Positions 48,245 to 61,900 of a DNA stretch of 64,000 nucleotides are shown here, piece by piece. A program made the translations under genes and the position numbers. The notes below the pieces were generated by a model. That model saw only the letters and a program-made list of their open reading frames with translations. It was not told where the DNA came from and ran no database searches. Source of the DNA: Austropuccinia psidii (lineage: Eukaryota; Basidiomycota; Pucciniomycetes; Pucciniales; Sphaerophragmiaceae); assembly GCA_023105745.1 (NCBI GenBank), contig JALGQZ010000009.1:35764409-35828408 (forward strand), read 5' to 3'. The first letter of the stretch is position 1; every line of letters begins with the position of its first letter.

Positions 48245-51200
48245 CAGGAGTTTGTCCTGTGGAAGAATGGACTGATTTCTTGTATTTCAATTCTAATGCA
48301 GGTATCAGAGTGCACCAGTCATGGGTAAAGCCATCTGAGTCTTTGAATTCTAACCCATAACCACAAAATCTCCTGATCATGTCTTCTAAAGTTTGAATCA
48401 TTCTCTCTGCTAGCCCATCTGTTTGAGGGTGATATGCTGTGGAGAATGATAACTTAGTTGCAAACAATCTATGAAGATTGGTCCAAAGTGCAGATGTGAA
48501 CTTGGGATCTCTGTCACTTATGATATTCCTGAATAATCCTGTATGAGAAATAACTCTACTCCATAAAAGAAGAGCTTTATCCATAGCAGTATCATCTTTA
48601 TGACATGGTAAGAATATGGGAGTCTTGCTATATCTGTCTACAATGACTAAACAAGTATTATAGCTTTTGTCACCACTTGGAGGAAGTGCTGTGACCCAAT
48701 CCATGTGAACAACTTCCCAAGGGGATTTTGGTCCTTGAATATGGATCATAAGTCCAAATTTCTTGCCTGTACTCCTGTTTGCTTTTGGACATCTGTCACA
48801 GGTATGGCAATTTTCAATGGGCTCGTTTCTCCAAGATGGACACCATGCACAGTTCTTCACTTTTTCAAGTGTTCTGTCCTCTGACAGGTGTCCAGAGTAG
48901 ATGCTATCATGGAATTCATGAAGAATTCTATTGATAAGCAATTTGCTGCATAATGTCATTACACAAGAATGTTTGGTTCTATGGTAAATAATCCCATCAA
49001 ACAAGTGAAATCTTCCTTCATAATAGGAATTTTTACAAACTTCATCTAGTGCATTGACCAAAGATGTATCTTTGCAGTCTTAATCTAATAAACAAGTCAA
49101 GATATGGCAATTCTTGTCTTTCTTATAAGCTTCCCTGACCTCTTCAAAGAATTCAGTCCCAATATCAGTTATGTTAATCCCTTCAATTGGAATCTGTGGT
49201 TCAGCTTCCAAAGGTACATAAGCTGGGTTATCAGGAGTGTTGGCTAAATCCGACCATCTAAGTCCCTATTCATTCTTGTGAATGTTTCCTGCTTTGTGGA
49301 CTATAGTCATGTTTCCTCTATATTCTTGAATAGCTATTTGCCATCCAAAATGTGTCTGTTGGGAGTTTTCATGTTAAGAAGTTATTTTACAGCATTACAG
49401 TCAGTTATCACTTCAAAAACACTGCCATAAAGATAATAGTGTACTTTATCAAGTGCCCCTACCAAAGATAAACACTCCATTTGGCTTGCACCTTCTCTGG
49501 GCTCTGTTGGTTTGATCTGTCTTGGGATGTAACAAGCTGGTCCTTCTGTAGGTTTGTCATCAATAATTTGGACTTGTTGTAGGGCTGCCCCTAATCCATC
49601 TCCACATGCATCAATGTACAGCTTAAAAGGAATATTCCAGTCAGGCATGAGGAGAAAAGGTGCTTCTGTAAGAGGTTTCTTTATCTTCTCAGAAGCTTTA
49701 ATTCTCTCCTGTGTCATCTCAAATACAGTCTGTTGATCACAGATTCTATAAAGTGATTTGGCTAGAATTGCAAAGTCTTTCAAGTGTTGCCTATAATAAC
49801 TGGCAAACCCAAGAAAAGACATCATTTTTTTTTATTCTGGGTTATTGGCTTGAGGAAAACTGCTGCTACTTTGCTTTTGTCAATTCCCAGGCTTAAACCA
49901 GAAACAACATGTCCTAATGCTTTGAGTTCTTCAAAGCCGAAATTGCATTTCTTAAGTGAAATTTTCATGTTCACTTCTGCAACCTTGTGAAGTACTCTTG
50001 CAAGTCTTTCAAGGTGCAAAGATGATGAATCAGAACATATAATAATATCATCAATATAAATGATAAGCCATCCTTCAGACAATTCTGTGGGAAAGATGGT
50101 ATTCATCATTCTTTGATAATGGGATATAGAATTTTTAATGCCAAATGGCATTCTAGGATACTCATAAATACCACAGTGAGTGATAATTCTAAGTAATTTC
50201 TTAGCTTTAGGTGTCAAAACATTCTGATGGAACCCTTTCAATGCTTCCATTGAGGTTATATCCTTGGATTTAGACAATTGAGTCATGGTTTCTTGAATTC
50301 TAGGGATTGGAGACCTATCTGGAACTGTGTAGGTATTAAATGCCCTGAAATCTCCAACCATTCTTGACTTTTCATTATTCCAGGAAATAATAAAAGTTGT
50401 TGTTACTTCAACTGCATCATGATGTCCTACTTTCCTTAGTACACCAAGTCGTATCAACTCTTGGATATGTTTCTCCAAGGCTTCTCTAGCTCTGGGACTG
50501 GCTGGATAAGCTGTTCTTCTAAGTACTGGAGGATATGGCCTGTCAATATTAAGATTAAAATCAACTTCATGTCCTCTTATAGCACCTAATGGTTCATTAT
50601 CAGAGGCAAATGCATTATTGTATGTGTATAACACATGAATAAGTTCATTCCTCATTTTTGGTGATAATGATGGATTAATTTGTGCTTCAACAAGTTGATT
50701 AGACACAAATTCATCTTTATAAGTATCCTTAACAGAAGATACCAAAGATATTTGTTTTGGCATATTGGAAAAAGAAAATTTCTGTCTTTTGTTATCCCCA
50801 ATTGTGAAATATCTGTCTTTGTGGTTAGTGATGTCAATACCATAGATATGTAAGTAATCATTTCCAAGAATGATGTGCTGAGATGTGCAATTATCCATCA
50901 CCACAAGCTCAGTTTTCATCCTCACACTTCCTGCTGTGTGTGGAAAGACAAGATTAGTGTCTAATATACCCAAGGGGTACATATTGTTACTGGCACTACT
51001 AAATTGCACACCTTCTATTGGTAATAGATGGTTTTTCCATTCAGGAAGTATAAGTTGGAGATAATCTTTGCCCACACAAGTGCAAAATGCCCCTGTATCC
51101 AAAGTTACTTTGGCTTCAATATCACTCATCAAAACCGATGTGATACAGGATGCTCCAGCAGTGTAACCTTTACCTCTAGCAGGTTTTGTTTTACACATTT

Positions 51201-53312
51201 TGGCATCTTGGATATTGATTAGGTTGCAAAAAACCTCACTGTACTGTGGCAAAAGGGTCTTGACTTCTGTGACCTAAAAGAAAGCTGTAATGTTTTCAAT
51301 GGGATAGTCCTCCACTGGTGTATCCTGAGAAACTTCAGAATCTTTATCAGATTCCTCTTTCTCTTCAGTACACTTACTTTCTTCAATGACTTGGACTTCA
51401 TTGATTGTTGTCTTTTTGGTGCAAGGGTTTGCTAAATGTGAAGTACTTCCACCTTTATGACACTTCACAACAGGTCTTTCTGGTCTTTTATCCTCTCTGG
51501 GAATCTTTGGGACCATCTTGGATTCCATGGGGATTCTAGTCCAAGTTTTACCAATTCTGGTTCTGGTAATGATATCTTCCATTGCATTAATGTAGTCCTC
51601 TGTTGAACAGGGTTCTACACATCTGCTTTTGATAGCATGTTCTAGTTCTCCTCCACACTTTCTTAATATTTTCATCTTAATCACAGTGTCAAACATATCT
51701 GGGTGTAAAGCAGATAATCTGTCTTTTTGCTTGAAGAACCAAGTAAGTGGTTTATCTTTCTCTGAGTTAAAAATGGCACTTTCAAAAGCATTCTCCATTC
51801 TAAATCTGCAAGAATTATTTGCCCATTTGGGAATCACTTCAGATTTCCACCAAGACCAATCATGTTTTCCATGATCCATTCTCATCTTGTAATACCCTTT
51901 CTTTGCAGTTTTGGTAAACAGAGAGTGTAATTTTCCCACTATGATTTCATCAGGTATATTAAAGTCTTCCTGTAACATATCAATAGTCCTGATGAGCTCG
52001 ATATGGTTGTAATCCCCTTCACCAGAGAATGTTGGCCATTCTTCTAATTTGGGAATATCTTTAACAGCAACAACATTTTCTCCTAAAGGTGGGGTACAAC
52101 TTCCTTTAACAGAACGTTTTTCTTCAGTCAAAGGTGTAGAAGGTCTTGGCATATGTGGGTCATAATTCTATGAATTTGTTCTGTATTTTCAATGATGTCA
52201 TTTTTCAACTTCTACCTTTCACTGTCACTTTTTGCTAAAGGTGTAGAAAACTGATTGGTAGTTTCAACTATCTTTAAGACATTATCTTGTAGAGTTTTAA
52301 GTTGATCATTCACTTTAAAAATGGAAATATCTTCCATTTCATCCTTCTGAATCTGACATATACTCCCAATTCTGCTACAAGCATTGATAATTGAATCAAA
52401 TTTGGCATTTCTCAATTAATACCATTCAGTATATTTCTTGTCATGTTTTTTCAATTAATTGATATCCAATGCCATTTTAGTTAACTTTGAATCAAGTTTA
52501 CCAATTTCTACATTAATACCTCTTTGTACATGATCTATTTGCATGTAAAAGTCCTGTTCATCCTTTCCTGATCCTTGGCTGTGAATTCCATGAGAGTTCT
52601 GGCCATGTTTAACACACTGTCCACTGCTGAAGGTTCCAATTTGGGGATCCTGTACCCCTGTGGGTAAGGTCTGTGCCAATTGGCTTTGCCTTTGCCCTTT
52701 CTTTGATGGTTCTTGGGACCTCTCTGCTTCTTCTGAGTTCCTTTGGGATTGTCTTTGGACATTTCTGGAGCTTGTTTGGAGCTGGTAGATGCCACTGGGG
52801 CCTCTGTCTCCAAAGCTGGAGTCATTTCCAGTTCCTTCTTCTGGTCTATGGATAAAAGACTTTGGTTCTTAAACCAATTCTTTATCTTTTTGAGCTTGTC
52901 TTTGCGAGACAGGGGGCTACATCCTCCTAAGAGTTCTATGGTCTTCTCCTGACCCAGAAAGCTCTTGATGTGTAAGTAGGAGTTCATAGCCCCCTGCCAA
53001 AGGCTTGGGCATATTTCCCACTCCACCTCTTTGGCTGCTCTGAACCAATTTTTGGACTGGCATTGATATATTTCTATTTCTGCCAGTTGAAAAAGGTTCA
53101 GCCCTGGAAATATTGTCATGAATCAGTTCAGGCTCAGAATACATGTAAAAATCCATGGGAACAGACCTTGGGGAACGGGGGGCAACTCTGGCATCCTCTA
53201 AAAGTGTCTTTCTTGTGGAAGACTTGGCACTTCTGGATTTGGTCGTGCGTCTACTTTGTCCACATCCATCTGGTTAGACTGAATAGTTGCTTCCATTTCT
53301 GGTATGCACCAT
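48245..53312 (-). pseudogene. A3 gag-pol, main part, heavily mutated
   Basis: Minus strand from ATG 53312 down to the B1 insertion at 48245; the remainder is at 18191-18115 and 5686-5126. All domains are recognisable: capsid-like, knuckle with the second Cys changed to Gly, DTG protease (near 51096), YIDD RT (near 50053), RNase H, integrase to the TGQTPAM segment. Breaks seen: stop near 53273 shortly after the start, problems around 52430-52455 and 52150-52215, a stop near 51272, a frameshift near 49830, defects near 49380, 49270 and 49350, and a TAA near 49082. Sequence closely follows A1 otherwise. Confidence 0.9.
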
Positions 53313-53522
53313 TTTCACATCAATTTAAAGATAAAAGGGGAAAATATAAGATAAAATACACACCTTTTGGTGGTAATTTAGTCTTTTCTGAGTTGAATAA
53401 GGTGCCTCTTTTAGCAATTTGCACCTAAAAACTGTCTTCAGATTCTGCTTCTGAAGATTCTGGACTAGTCATATATCTTTTACCGAGTCTGTTGCCAGCT
53501 GCACAGTATTTGATCAAAGACA
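52535..53522 (-). pseudogene. A3 ORF1, decayed
   Basis: Same exon plan as A1 on the minus strand: acceptor AG|TG at 53524-53523, exon 1 from 53522, intron ending before the GAAATGGAAGC exon 2 start (ATG 53296), and intron 53166-53104 (63 nt, GTCTGT...CAG as in A1). The third exon is open for ~190 codons to the stop at about 52535. Stops in exon 1 (TAG, near 53428) and exon 2 (TAG, near 53200) kill it. Confidence 0.65.
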
Positions 53523-53911
53523 CTAGAAAAAATTATAAAAGAGAAAAAATGATTTTTTATACTTTTTAAAGTATTTTTCAAAGATTTTTTATAAGTTTTA
53601 TATTTTTTGATAGTAAGAACATTATTCTTTTTTAAGAAAAAAAATTAAAATTTAAGATTTTGAATGAAAATTAATTCAGACTAACTCAAAGAATAATTTT
53701 TTAGGTTTTTTGGATATGAAAAAGCCACATGTAAAAACAGTATAAAATTAAACCAAATTCCTCAATGAAAAAGATTTCGAAAACAATTTCAAAAATAAGA
53801 TTTATTTTAACTTCAAAATAAAAGAAAACATTCTTCAATTAATATATTTTAAAGCTTAAAAATATATCAATTAAGGGTACAAGGTTCAAAAAACATGGCC
53901 AGGCCCCTGAA

Positions 53912-55817
53912 TGTAAGATGTGACTATGAAACTGATGATAATATTACTATTAATCAACAGTAGTATGTCTGTTCTTATGAAATATAATAATAAAGTATTA
54001 TTCTAACCACAATTAAATAATTAAATAATTATTCCTTTCACTTGTTAAACACTACTAGTGATTTTAACAGTGAGAAGTAATTGTCTACAAGAATGAATTA
54101 CAAGAAGATTTTAATAATAAAACTTCATTTATTAAAATAAGAAAATTATTTTAATATATAATTATCTTTTGCAAGAATAATTATAAATGTAATTCTTGAA
54201 GAAAAGTAATTATTTAGAGAAAAAATTTAAGAATTAAGAATAAACCACTCACTAATATTCCAAAGAACTTATTGAAAGATGCGATAGAGGGTTTTGACAT
54301 AGAATTGTTGATTTAAGGGATCAAAATATATTTATAACAGTATTAAAAATTGTAGAGTTGGATTCTATGATTTCACGTCTTTCTGATTGATTCTGAAATA
54401 TTCAAAACAATTAAGAATAGCTTTACTAATACTTACTTGTTGGTAATAGTGGTTTAAATGAATAATGAGATGATAAGTGCAAAAAACAGCAAGGGGAGCC
54501 CTCTTTTAAGTCAAAAACAGCTCACAGAGGCATGCCATGGAGCAAACTGAAAAACCAGTGAGTGAGAAAACAATAAAACTTTTTGGATTATTGATTCCAT
54601 CATCTGTTGTCACGTAAGATTATAATAATTACTTAATTGATGCTTTTACGTGACTACCAACCCCAATATGGTTAAGAATAAAAGGAGTAAAATCTGTAAA
54701 TCTTCTTTTATTCCAAAACAATTATCAATTTCCCAAATTCATCAATGTTATTGGCAATTTCATCACAGGTTGTAATTACTGTGAAGTTTTGAAGATTCAG
54801 TGTTTCACGTAAAATAGTAAAAAATGGACTGTAAGTAAAACTTTGAATTTTACTAGTAAAGCTATAATTATTTTTGGTTTTACCATAGATAATAAAGTTC
54901 TACATTAGTCCTGAAATTTCCAGAGTTATTCATTAATAATTGGTTTTTTAATGAATTTTTGAAGTTTTAACCTCATTTCTATGTAGAATTGCAAATATCA
55001 GTGTTTAACTGGTTGCTATGAGGTAAATCAATGGATACAAGTCCAAAAAGGGTTTTAATTACTCTTTTGGGGTTTATCCATTGAAAATCATTAAGAATTG
55101 CAATGGTTACAGGAGTCTAACTAGCTCTTTACCTCCTTGGCACGTCAAAATAGCAGGTTATTTGCTATTTTCTTAAGAGTTACAGTGGTTGTAACATGGT
55201 AACAAGCTTCCCAAAAGGTTTTAGTTTACCAATTAGGCTAAGATCAGCCAGGAATTCAAGCTTTGAAGCTGTCCACGCCTCTGTGGCCTCAGAGGTTGGG
55301 TACCCTGGCTCTCTTTGATGTCTTTTGTCCCCCTTGCCTATTTTTCAGGTCAAGATAGAAAATTAAGCTTCAAGTGAGATATCCACTATGGGTGTAGCAA
55401 AGGTCCATGTAAGAATACCATAATATTAAGTGCCACAAACATTCATAACACTCTTCTTAGTGTCTATGTAACATGGGATTTCTCACCTTACCCTTTTTTT
55501 GGCGTGAAATTAAGAAAAATAAAAATTTTCACAGATCTTTTATGTGGTATTGGTGTTGTGGTATTGAAGTATTTTCCATATTACCACCTCAAGGAGTTAG
55601 TTTGAGCTTATTCACTCTATGGAGCTACCCTAGGTTAAATTTTGTGTAGAATCCAAATCTGGCCTTAAATCCATGGATTTACTTACTAAATAAAAAGTTA
55701 TGCATCTTTTCTGAAATAAAAAATGATGCATGAGTTATGAGTTATGCATAATTCAAAACTTATTTTTGAGATAATTGTGGCCTATTTGGGTATGTAAAAT
55801 ATAACTCAAGGCTCACA
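53912..55817 (-). repeat. A3 5' LTR
   Basis: On the minus strand TGTGAGCCTTGAG ... CATCTTACA, about 1,906 bp, with many differences from the 3' LTR at 3082-4980. Next to it, inside the element, the PBS complement (53897-53911) is mutated (CAGGGGCCTGGCC instead of TGGGGGCCTGGCC). LTR splice donor AACAA|GTAAGT on the minus strand at 54437|54436. Confidence 0.9.
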
Positions 55818-55822
55818 ACCAG

Positions 55823-56037
55823 AGAGGCCAATGATGGCAAGATATGGCCTGAGGCCATAAAAGATGTTTTGGGAAATAAATGGCCAAGGAATAGTGATAT
55901 GGCCAAAATGCCATAGAGCACCAGAAGGGGCCAAAGTGGTCATAAAGATATGGTTTCGCCGATTGGCCCCAACTTGGTCCCAGGTTGGACGATGCTGCAA
56001 TACCAATGGAGGAGGGTCTTTCCTTGTGGTTGTGACA
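55823..56037. mobile_element. Solo LTR 'E', right part
   Basis: GGCC-rich start that matches the character of E before A3, and a TGTGACA terminus at 56031-56037 followed by TSD GAATA (56038-56042). Confidence 0.65.
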
Positions 56038-56042
56038 GAATA

Positions 56043-56396
56043 TAATATTCACCTCTTATTTAACTTCTACAGTTTTGGTGTGGGATACCTAAACTGGGTT
56101 CTTTTTGGAAAGCGCACAATCAGGGCTATCTGATGGTGCCCTCCATTTCCCCATATTGCATCTAGAACAAAGCTTATGGGAAAAACACGTTCCATACAGA
56201 TTTTAAGCAAATCATACATATGCACAAAAAATCATATACAGAGAATAACTTTGCCATATATAATGATAGCCATTCCAAATGAGGTACCAATGTGTAGAAC
56301 ACATCCAGGGCTACAAAATGAACCAAATTAAAAAAAGCAACAACGTTATGGCTGATTTGATATCAAAATCCCACAGTTAGACCAACACAGCCTTAC
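56043..56396 (+). repeat. Family B LTR, continuation of copy B2
   Basis: Follows the B1 LTR from about 18580 to 18940, with many substitutions (for example the shared GTGTGGGATAC and CGCACAATCAGGG blocks). Interrupted at 56396 by the LTR of element F. The rest of B2 should lie beyond F outside the window. Confidence 0.8.
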
Positions 56397-58906
56397 TGTA
56401 AGTTGTGGAGATGAAACTTTGATTAAAAATCAGGTACTTGTCCTGTCCTCAAAATTTGTAAAGGGTAAAAAATGATTGAAAATAGTAGGAAATAGTATTT
56501 TTAGGAGAAAACATGCCAATTTTATTGTTTTTAACTTTATAAGTAGAAAAAAATAATATGATAAAGATTTATTGTTTTACCAACAATAAAAATGTAATCA
56601 AAAATACTCTACAAGAGATATTTAAGGCTACAAAAGAAGTTTCTTCAAGAACAATTTCAATTGGAATTAATTGAGAAAAGAACTGCAAGCACTTAATTAA
56701 AGAAAAATGTCTTTAAAAGAAGATATTTAAACCGAAACATGCCCAAAAGTTACCAGAGTGAATTTGGAAACAAAGTGACAAAGATAACAGTGATGAAAGA
56801 TGCTTTGATCCACTTATGGGGTAGTTCACTCGGTAAAAATGATTATAATAATTTTTGCAAATGGCTAAAAGGTTTAAAAGTTTATAAAAAATGGTGGTTG
56901 AGATCTTTTATTGATTGGCTTAACAGTATTTAAACTAATTGTAAAAGGAAAAGTTTGTAACATGAAGAGAAAAGTGGGGCAAAGAAAACATTCTTTTATA
57001 GCAATCAATTTTCTTACTCCAAAAGTAAAGTTTACTCTTGTCATTAGTGGGAAAAACTCTGACTGCAGAAAAGCCAATTATGATATCATTTAACCCTGGT
57101 TTTGAACAAAAAAGGTGTAAGGTGTGGATATGAAACTTTGATTAAAAATCAAGTACTTTTCCTGTCCTCAAAATTTGTATAAGGTAAAAATCAATTAAAA
57201 ATAGTAAGAAATAGTATTTTTAGCAGAAAAAACGCCAATTTCATGGTTTATAACTTTATTAGTATAAAACAATAATATTATAAAGATTTATTGTTTTACC
57301 AACAATAAAGATTTATCCGAAAATACTCTACAAGAGATATTTGAGGCTACAAAAGAAATTTCTTCAAGAGCAATTTCAATTGGAATTAATTGAGCAAAGA
57401 ACTGCAAGCAATTACTTTAAGAGCAAAGTCGTTAAAAAGAATATTAAAGATAAAAAACACCCAAAAGTGACCAGAGTGAATTTGGAAACAAATTGACAAA
57501 GTTTACAGTGATGAAAGACGCTTTAATTCACTTTTGGGGTGGTTAAGGGGTAAAAATGATTATAAGAGTTACAAACAATGATTATAATGAGTTTTTCACG
57601 TGGTTAAAAGGTTTAAAAATATTTAAAAAAAGGTTTTTGGAATATTTTATTGATTGGTTTAACAGTGTTTAAACTAATTATAAAAGGAAAAGATTCTAAC
57701 ATGAAGATAAAAGTGGGGCAAAGAAGACATTCCTTTATAGCCATCAATTTTCTCACTCCAAAAGTTAAATTTACTCTTGGCAGTCGTGAAAAACAGTCTG
57801 AAAACAGAAAAGCCAATTATGGCATCATTGAACCCTGGTTCAGACCAAAAAAGGGCTGGTTTAAGCCATTTTTAGCCATTTTGAGCCATTTTAGACCCTT
57901 AGATCAGCCATTACTATAGCAATACCTGGTCTAGAGCCTTCAAAAAACGTCAGAATGTGTGTAAGAGACGTAGAAACCAGTTAAAGCTGTTTTCACTATG
58001 ATTTTTTTATCTTAAGGGTATTTTTACTCTCTTGGCAACAGCTAAAACTACCCCAGTTGATATCAAAACCTCATCATCAATTGCGTTCACAGACCCTGTA
58101 GCTCAATTACAGGCCAAAAGTGATGCACATTTGCGTGAATTTTGACACCCCATGCCTGTCAGCAAGGATTTTGGCGGTCTAGCTCCCCCTTAGAGCTCTG
58201 TTTCCTTTTCCCGCCCAAATTTAATCTTTCCAATTTATTTTTCCTTTAATTCCTCCTCATGTATTATACTTATAACTTACATATGTAATTCATTTGATTT
58301 GTACAGTTCATTATAGTAATAATTGATATCTCATCTGCAAATCAAAGTTCACTTATGTAATACAGGCGCACATTTTGACATTTCACTTGAATTCAATTGA
58401 AAATACTTCAATGCCTCATACCTTCTAAAATATACACAACACCTCAATTTTAACACAAATTTTGGTGATTAACACTACATGTGAGGTGAATTAATTTAAA
58501 GTTTTGAGGATTTTCAATTTTTGTATTGAAAATACTAAAAACTTGATTTAAGCTTATTTAGAGTTGAGTTACAAAAATTTCACTCAGAGGTGACCCCACC
58601 TAATTTTTTATGAGCTATCAAATGGTGAAATAACTTTTATATGTATATTTATTGGATAAAAATTTATAATAATTTTTATTTAATTCTTTACAATTTTAGT
58701 AAAAATTCATTTTTACTTAATTTTTTGAAGTATAACTGTAATTTTATTTTGAATTTGTAATTAAATTTTTTAATTTTGAATGTAATTTTATAATTAGGTT
58801 GTGATTTTCATTTTAATAATATAAATAAATTTATTTCATTTATATTTAGATGTTAATTTTGTATTTGTGGTCTTTTGGGTATATGAAACTACCTCTTAGG
58901 CAAACA
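56397..58906 (-). repeat. F 3' LTR with internal tandem duplication
   Basis: On the minus strand TGTTTGCC (ending at 58906) to CAACTTACA (56397). It contains two tandem copies of its terminal ~720 bp: 56397-57115 and 57116-57854. Both begin TGTAAG(T/G)TGTGGA and end ACAAAAAAGG-like. The remainder (57855-58906) is AT-rich with no gene seen. Confidence 0.75.
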
Positions 58907-58918
58907 TTCCCTCCCCCT
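58907..58918 (-). other. F polypurine tract
   Basis: On the minus strand AGGGGGAGGGAA directly before the LTR start TGTTTGCC. Confidence 0.75.
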
Positions 58919-58951
58919 AAAAAAGAATATTACTTTGTAATATTGGTATTT

Positions 58952-61900
58952 CTAGTGTGTCTGAATCTCCTGAGGAGTTTGGTAGCCTCTCGTATATCTT
59001 TTTTCTTCTAACCATTCATCTTCACAAGCTGGGTAACTGTACCTAACAAGGTATTCCCTCACTTTCTTGGTTCTTAATTTTCTTTCTTTTAGAACATTGG
59101 TAATTTTCTTAGTACCAGATGTCTCAATAGGAGGTATAACTTCGGGAACTTTATTCCTCAAGGGAAATTTCTCAGCATCACTAGATTTCTATGGCTTCAC
59201 CAACCTCACTGGAAAGGTAGGATGCTTATTACTAAGTTCTTCAGCTAATTCTACTTCAATGGCATTTTCTCCATGGAGGGCTTTAATAACAAAAGGTCCT
59301 GCAAAGGAGTCTTTGAGCTTTTTACTTCCTTTGATGTTATTGAAGCTAGTAGTGGATACTAGTACTAAATCCCCTCCTTTGAAATCTGGAGTGGTATGAG
59401 ATTTGTCCCATTTATCTTTAGCATATGCAAATGAGTCTTCCATGCACCTTACTGCATGCTTTCTGGCTCTGTCTAGCATTCCTTTGAAGCTGGCAGCTGT
59501 AGGACTTATTTCAACCAAATCTTTCCTTAAAAAATGTGGGGTAACTTGGGATTTCATTCTTTTTCCAAAATCACAGGAGTCCCATTGGTACTGGCATGAA
59601 TGGATGTTTTGTATGCAAGTTCCAGTGCAGGTAGAAGAGTAAACCAACATGGGTGAAACAATCACTATCTTTAAATTCAAGGCCATATGCACAAAATCTT
59701 CACACCATATCTTCTAAGGTTTGAATCATTCTTTCAGCCAGACAATCAGTTTGTGGGTGGTAGGCTGTGGATAAGGATAATTTTGTCCCAAATAGTTGGT
59801 GAAGATTTACCCAGAGTGCTGAGGTGAATTTAGGATCTCTGTCACTAATGATATTTGTAAATATGTCAGTCCATGATACTACTCTATTCCATATCAGAAG
59901 AGCTGTATCCATGGCTGTATCATCTTTGTGACATGGCAAAAAATTGGAGTTTTACTAAATCTGTCCACATTTACTAGGCACGCATTGTAACTTCTGTCAC
60001 CTCCTGGTGGTAGGCCAGTTACCCAATCCATATGGATAATTTCCCAAGGTCTGCTGGGTTCTTGGATTTTGATCATATTTCCAAGTCTTTTGCCAGTGGA
60101 TTTATTTGCTTTTTGACATCTGTCACAGGTTTTGCAATACTCTGCAACATCTTTCTTCCACATTGGCCACCAGATACAGGTCTTCACTTTTTCTCTTGTT
60201 CTGTCTTCAGACAGATGTCCTGAGAAGAGGCTCTCATGGCAGTCTTTCAGTACAAGATTGATTAATGACCTGTCCACAACTGTCATTACACATATGTGCT
60301 TGGTTCTGTGGTAAATTATACCATCCAGTAGGTCAAATCTTCTTTTGTTATAAGATTTTTTCCATGTTTCATCCAAGGAATGTATGAGAGAGCTGTCTTT
60401 ACAGTCTTTGTTAAGCAATTGGCATAAGATGCTACAATTATTATCTTGAGTGAAACTATGTCTTACTTCCTCAAAGAAGGTGGTGTTCAAGTCTGTAACA
60501 CTTATTCCTTCTATTGGGATCTGTGGTGAAGCTTCTTCTGGCACATAAGCAGGATTATTAATATTATTTGGTAATGGCCATCTGCTTAGTCCATCTGCAT
60601 TTTTATGAATATTCCCATCCTTATGAACAATAGTCATGTTGCCTCTGTATTATTGTATGGCTATTTGCCATCTGAGCATATGTCTGTTGGGTGTTTTCAT
60701 GTTTAAAAGTGATTTGACAGCTGTACAATCTGTAATCACCTCAAAAACACATCCCTCTAAGAAGTCGTTCAATTCCTCCAAGGCCCAGACAAGGCATAGA
60801 CCTTCCATTTGACTTGCCCCATATCTGGCTTCAGTTGGTTTGATTTGCCTGGATATGAAACATATGGGTCCTTCTATAGGTTTGTCATTTATTATCTGAA
60901 CTTGGTGAAGTGCAGCACCCAGCCCATCCCCTGATGCATCAATATACAATTTAAAAGGCAATTTAAAGTCTGGAATCAGTAGGAGTGGAGCAATGGTCAA
61001 GGCTTCTCTTAGAGACTCAAAAGCTTTGACTTTGTCAACAGTCATTTCAAATACTGTGTCTTTGTCACACAATTTATAAAGTGGTCTTGCTATGGATGCA
61101 AAATCTTTAATGTTTTGCCTGTAATATCCTGCAAAACCTAAGAATGACGGAATTTCCTTCTTGCTCTGAGGCATGGGTTTTAGCAATACTGCTGCAACTT
61201 TGTTTTTGTCAATCCCGAGGGACAAACCAGATACAACATGTCCTAGTGCTTTAAGCTCTTTAGTTAAAAAAATGACATTTCTTCAAAGAGATTTCCATGT
61301 TTACTGATTGAATTTTTGTCAAAACTCTGGACAATCTGTACATGTGCTCTTCCCAAGTCTTGGAACAGACAATAATGTCATCAATGTAAATGATTAACCA
61401 TCCCTCTGAGAGTTCTTCAGGGAAGATTTAATTAATCATTCTTTGGAAGTGTGAAGATTCATTTCTTCAAAGAGACTTTCATGTTTACTGATTGAATTTT
61501 TGTCAAAACTCTGGACAATCTGTACATGTGCTCTTCCCAAGTCTTGGAACAGACAATAATTTCATCAATTTAAATGATGAACCATCCCTCTGAGAGTTCT
61601 TCAGGAAAGATTTCATTAATCATTCTTTGGAAGTGTGAAGGTGCATTCTTGATACCAAAGGGCATTCTCAAGTATTCATACACTCCACAATGAACAATAA
61701 CTCTCAATTATTTTCTTGCTCTTAGTGTCACCACATTTTGATGGAATCCTTTAAGGGCATCCATTGTGGTTATATACACTGCTTGAGATTTTTGGGTAAG
61801 GGCAAGTTGGATTTTTGGTATTGGGTATCTGTCTGGAACAGTGTAAGTGTTCAGAGCTCTAAAGTCCCCAACGATTCTAGATTTTCCATTATGCCAAGCT

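Larger units (their letters stand above)
3082..55817 (-). mobile_element. Ty3/Gypsy chromovirus A3 (family A), decayed host of the nest
   Basis: Minus-strand family A element. Its 3' LTR lies at 3082-4980 and its 5' LTR at 53912-55817. The flanks are GCCAG (3077-3081) and ACCAG (55818-55822), a 5-bp TSD with one mismatch, as expected of an old copy. Its internal region is cut into three pieces by later insertions: 4981-5686, then solo LTR D plus A1, then 18110-18191, then B1, then 48240-53911. The LTRs differ visibly from each other and gag-pol carries many stops and frameshifts. It is dead and is the oldest complete element here. Confidence 0.9.

Noticed and set aside
56739..57919. Small plus-strand frames with similar products in both tandem units of the F LTR
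   Set aside because: Similarity follows from the DNA duplication. The frame is antisense to the element and no domain is recognisable. Kept only as a side remark in the finding on the duplication.
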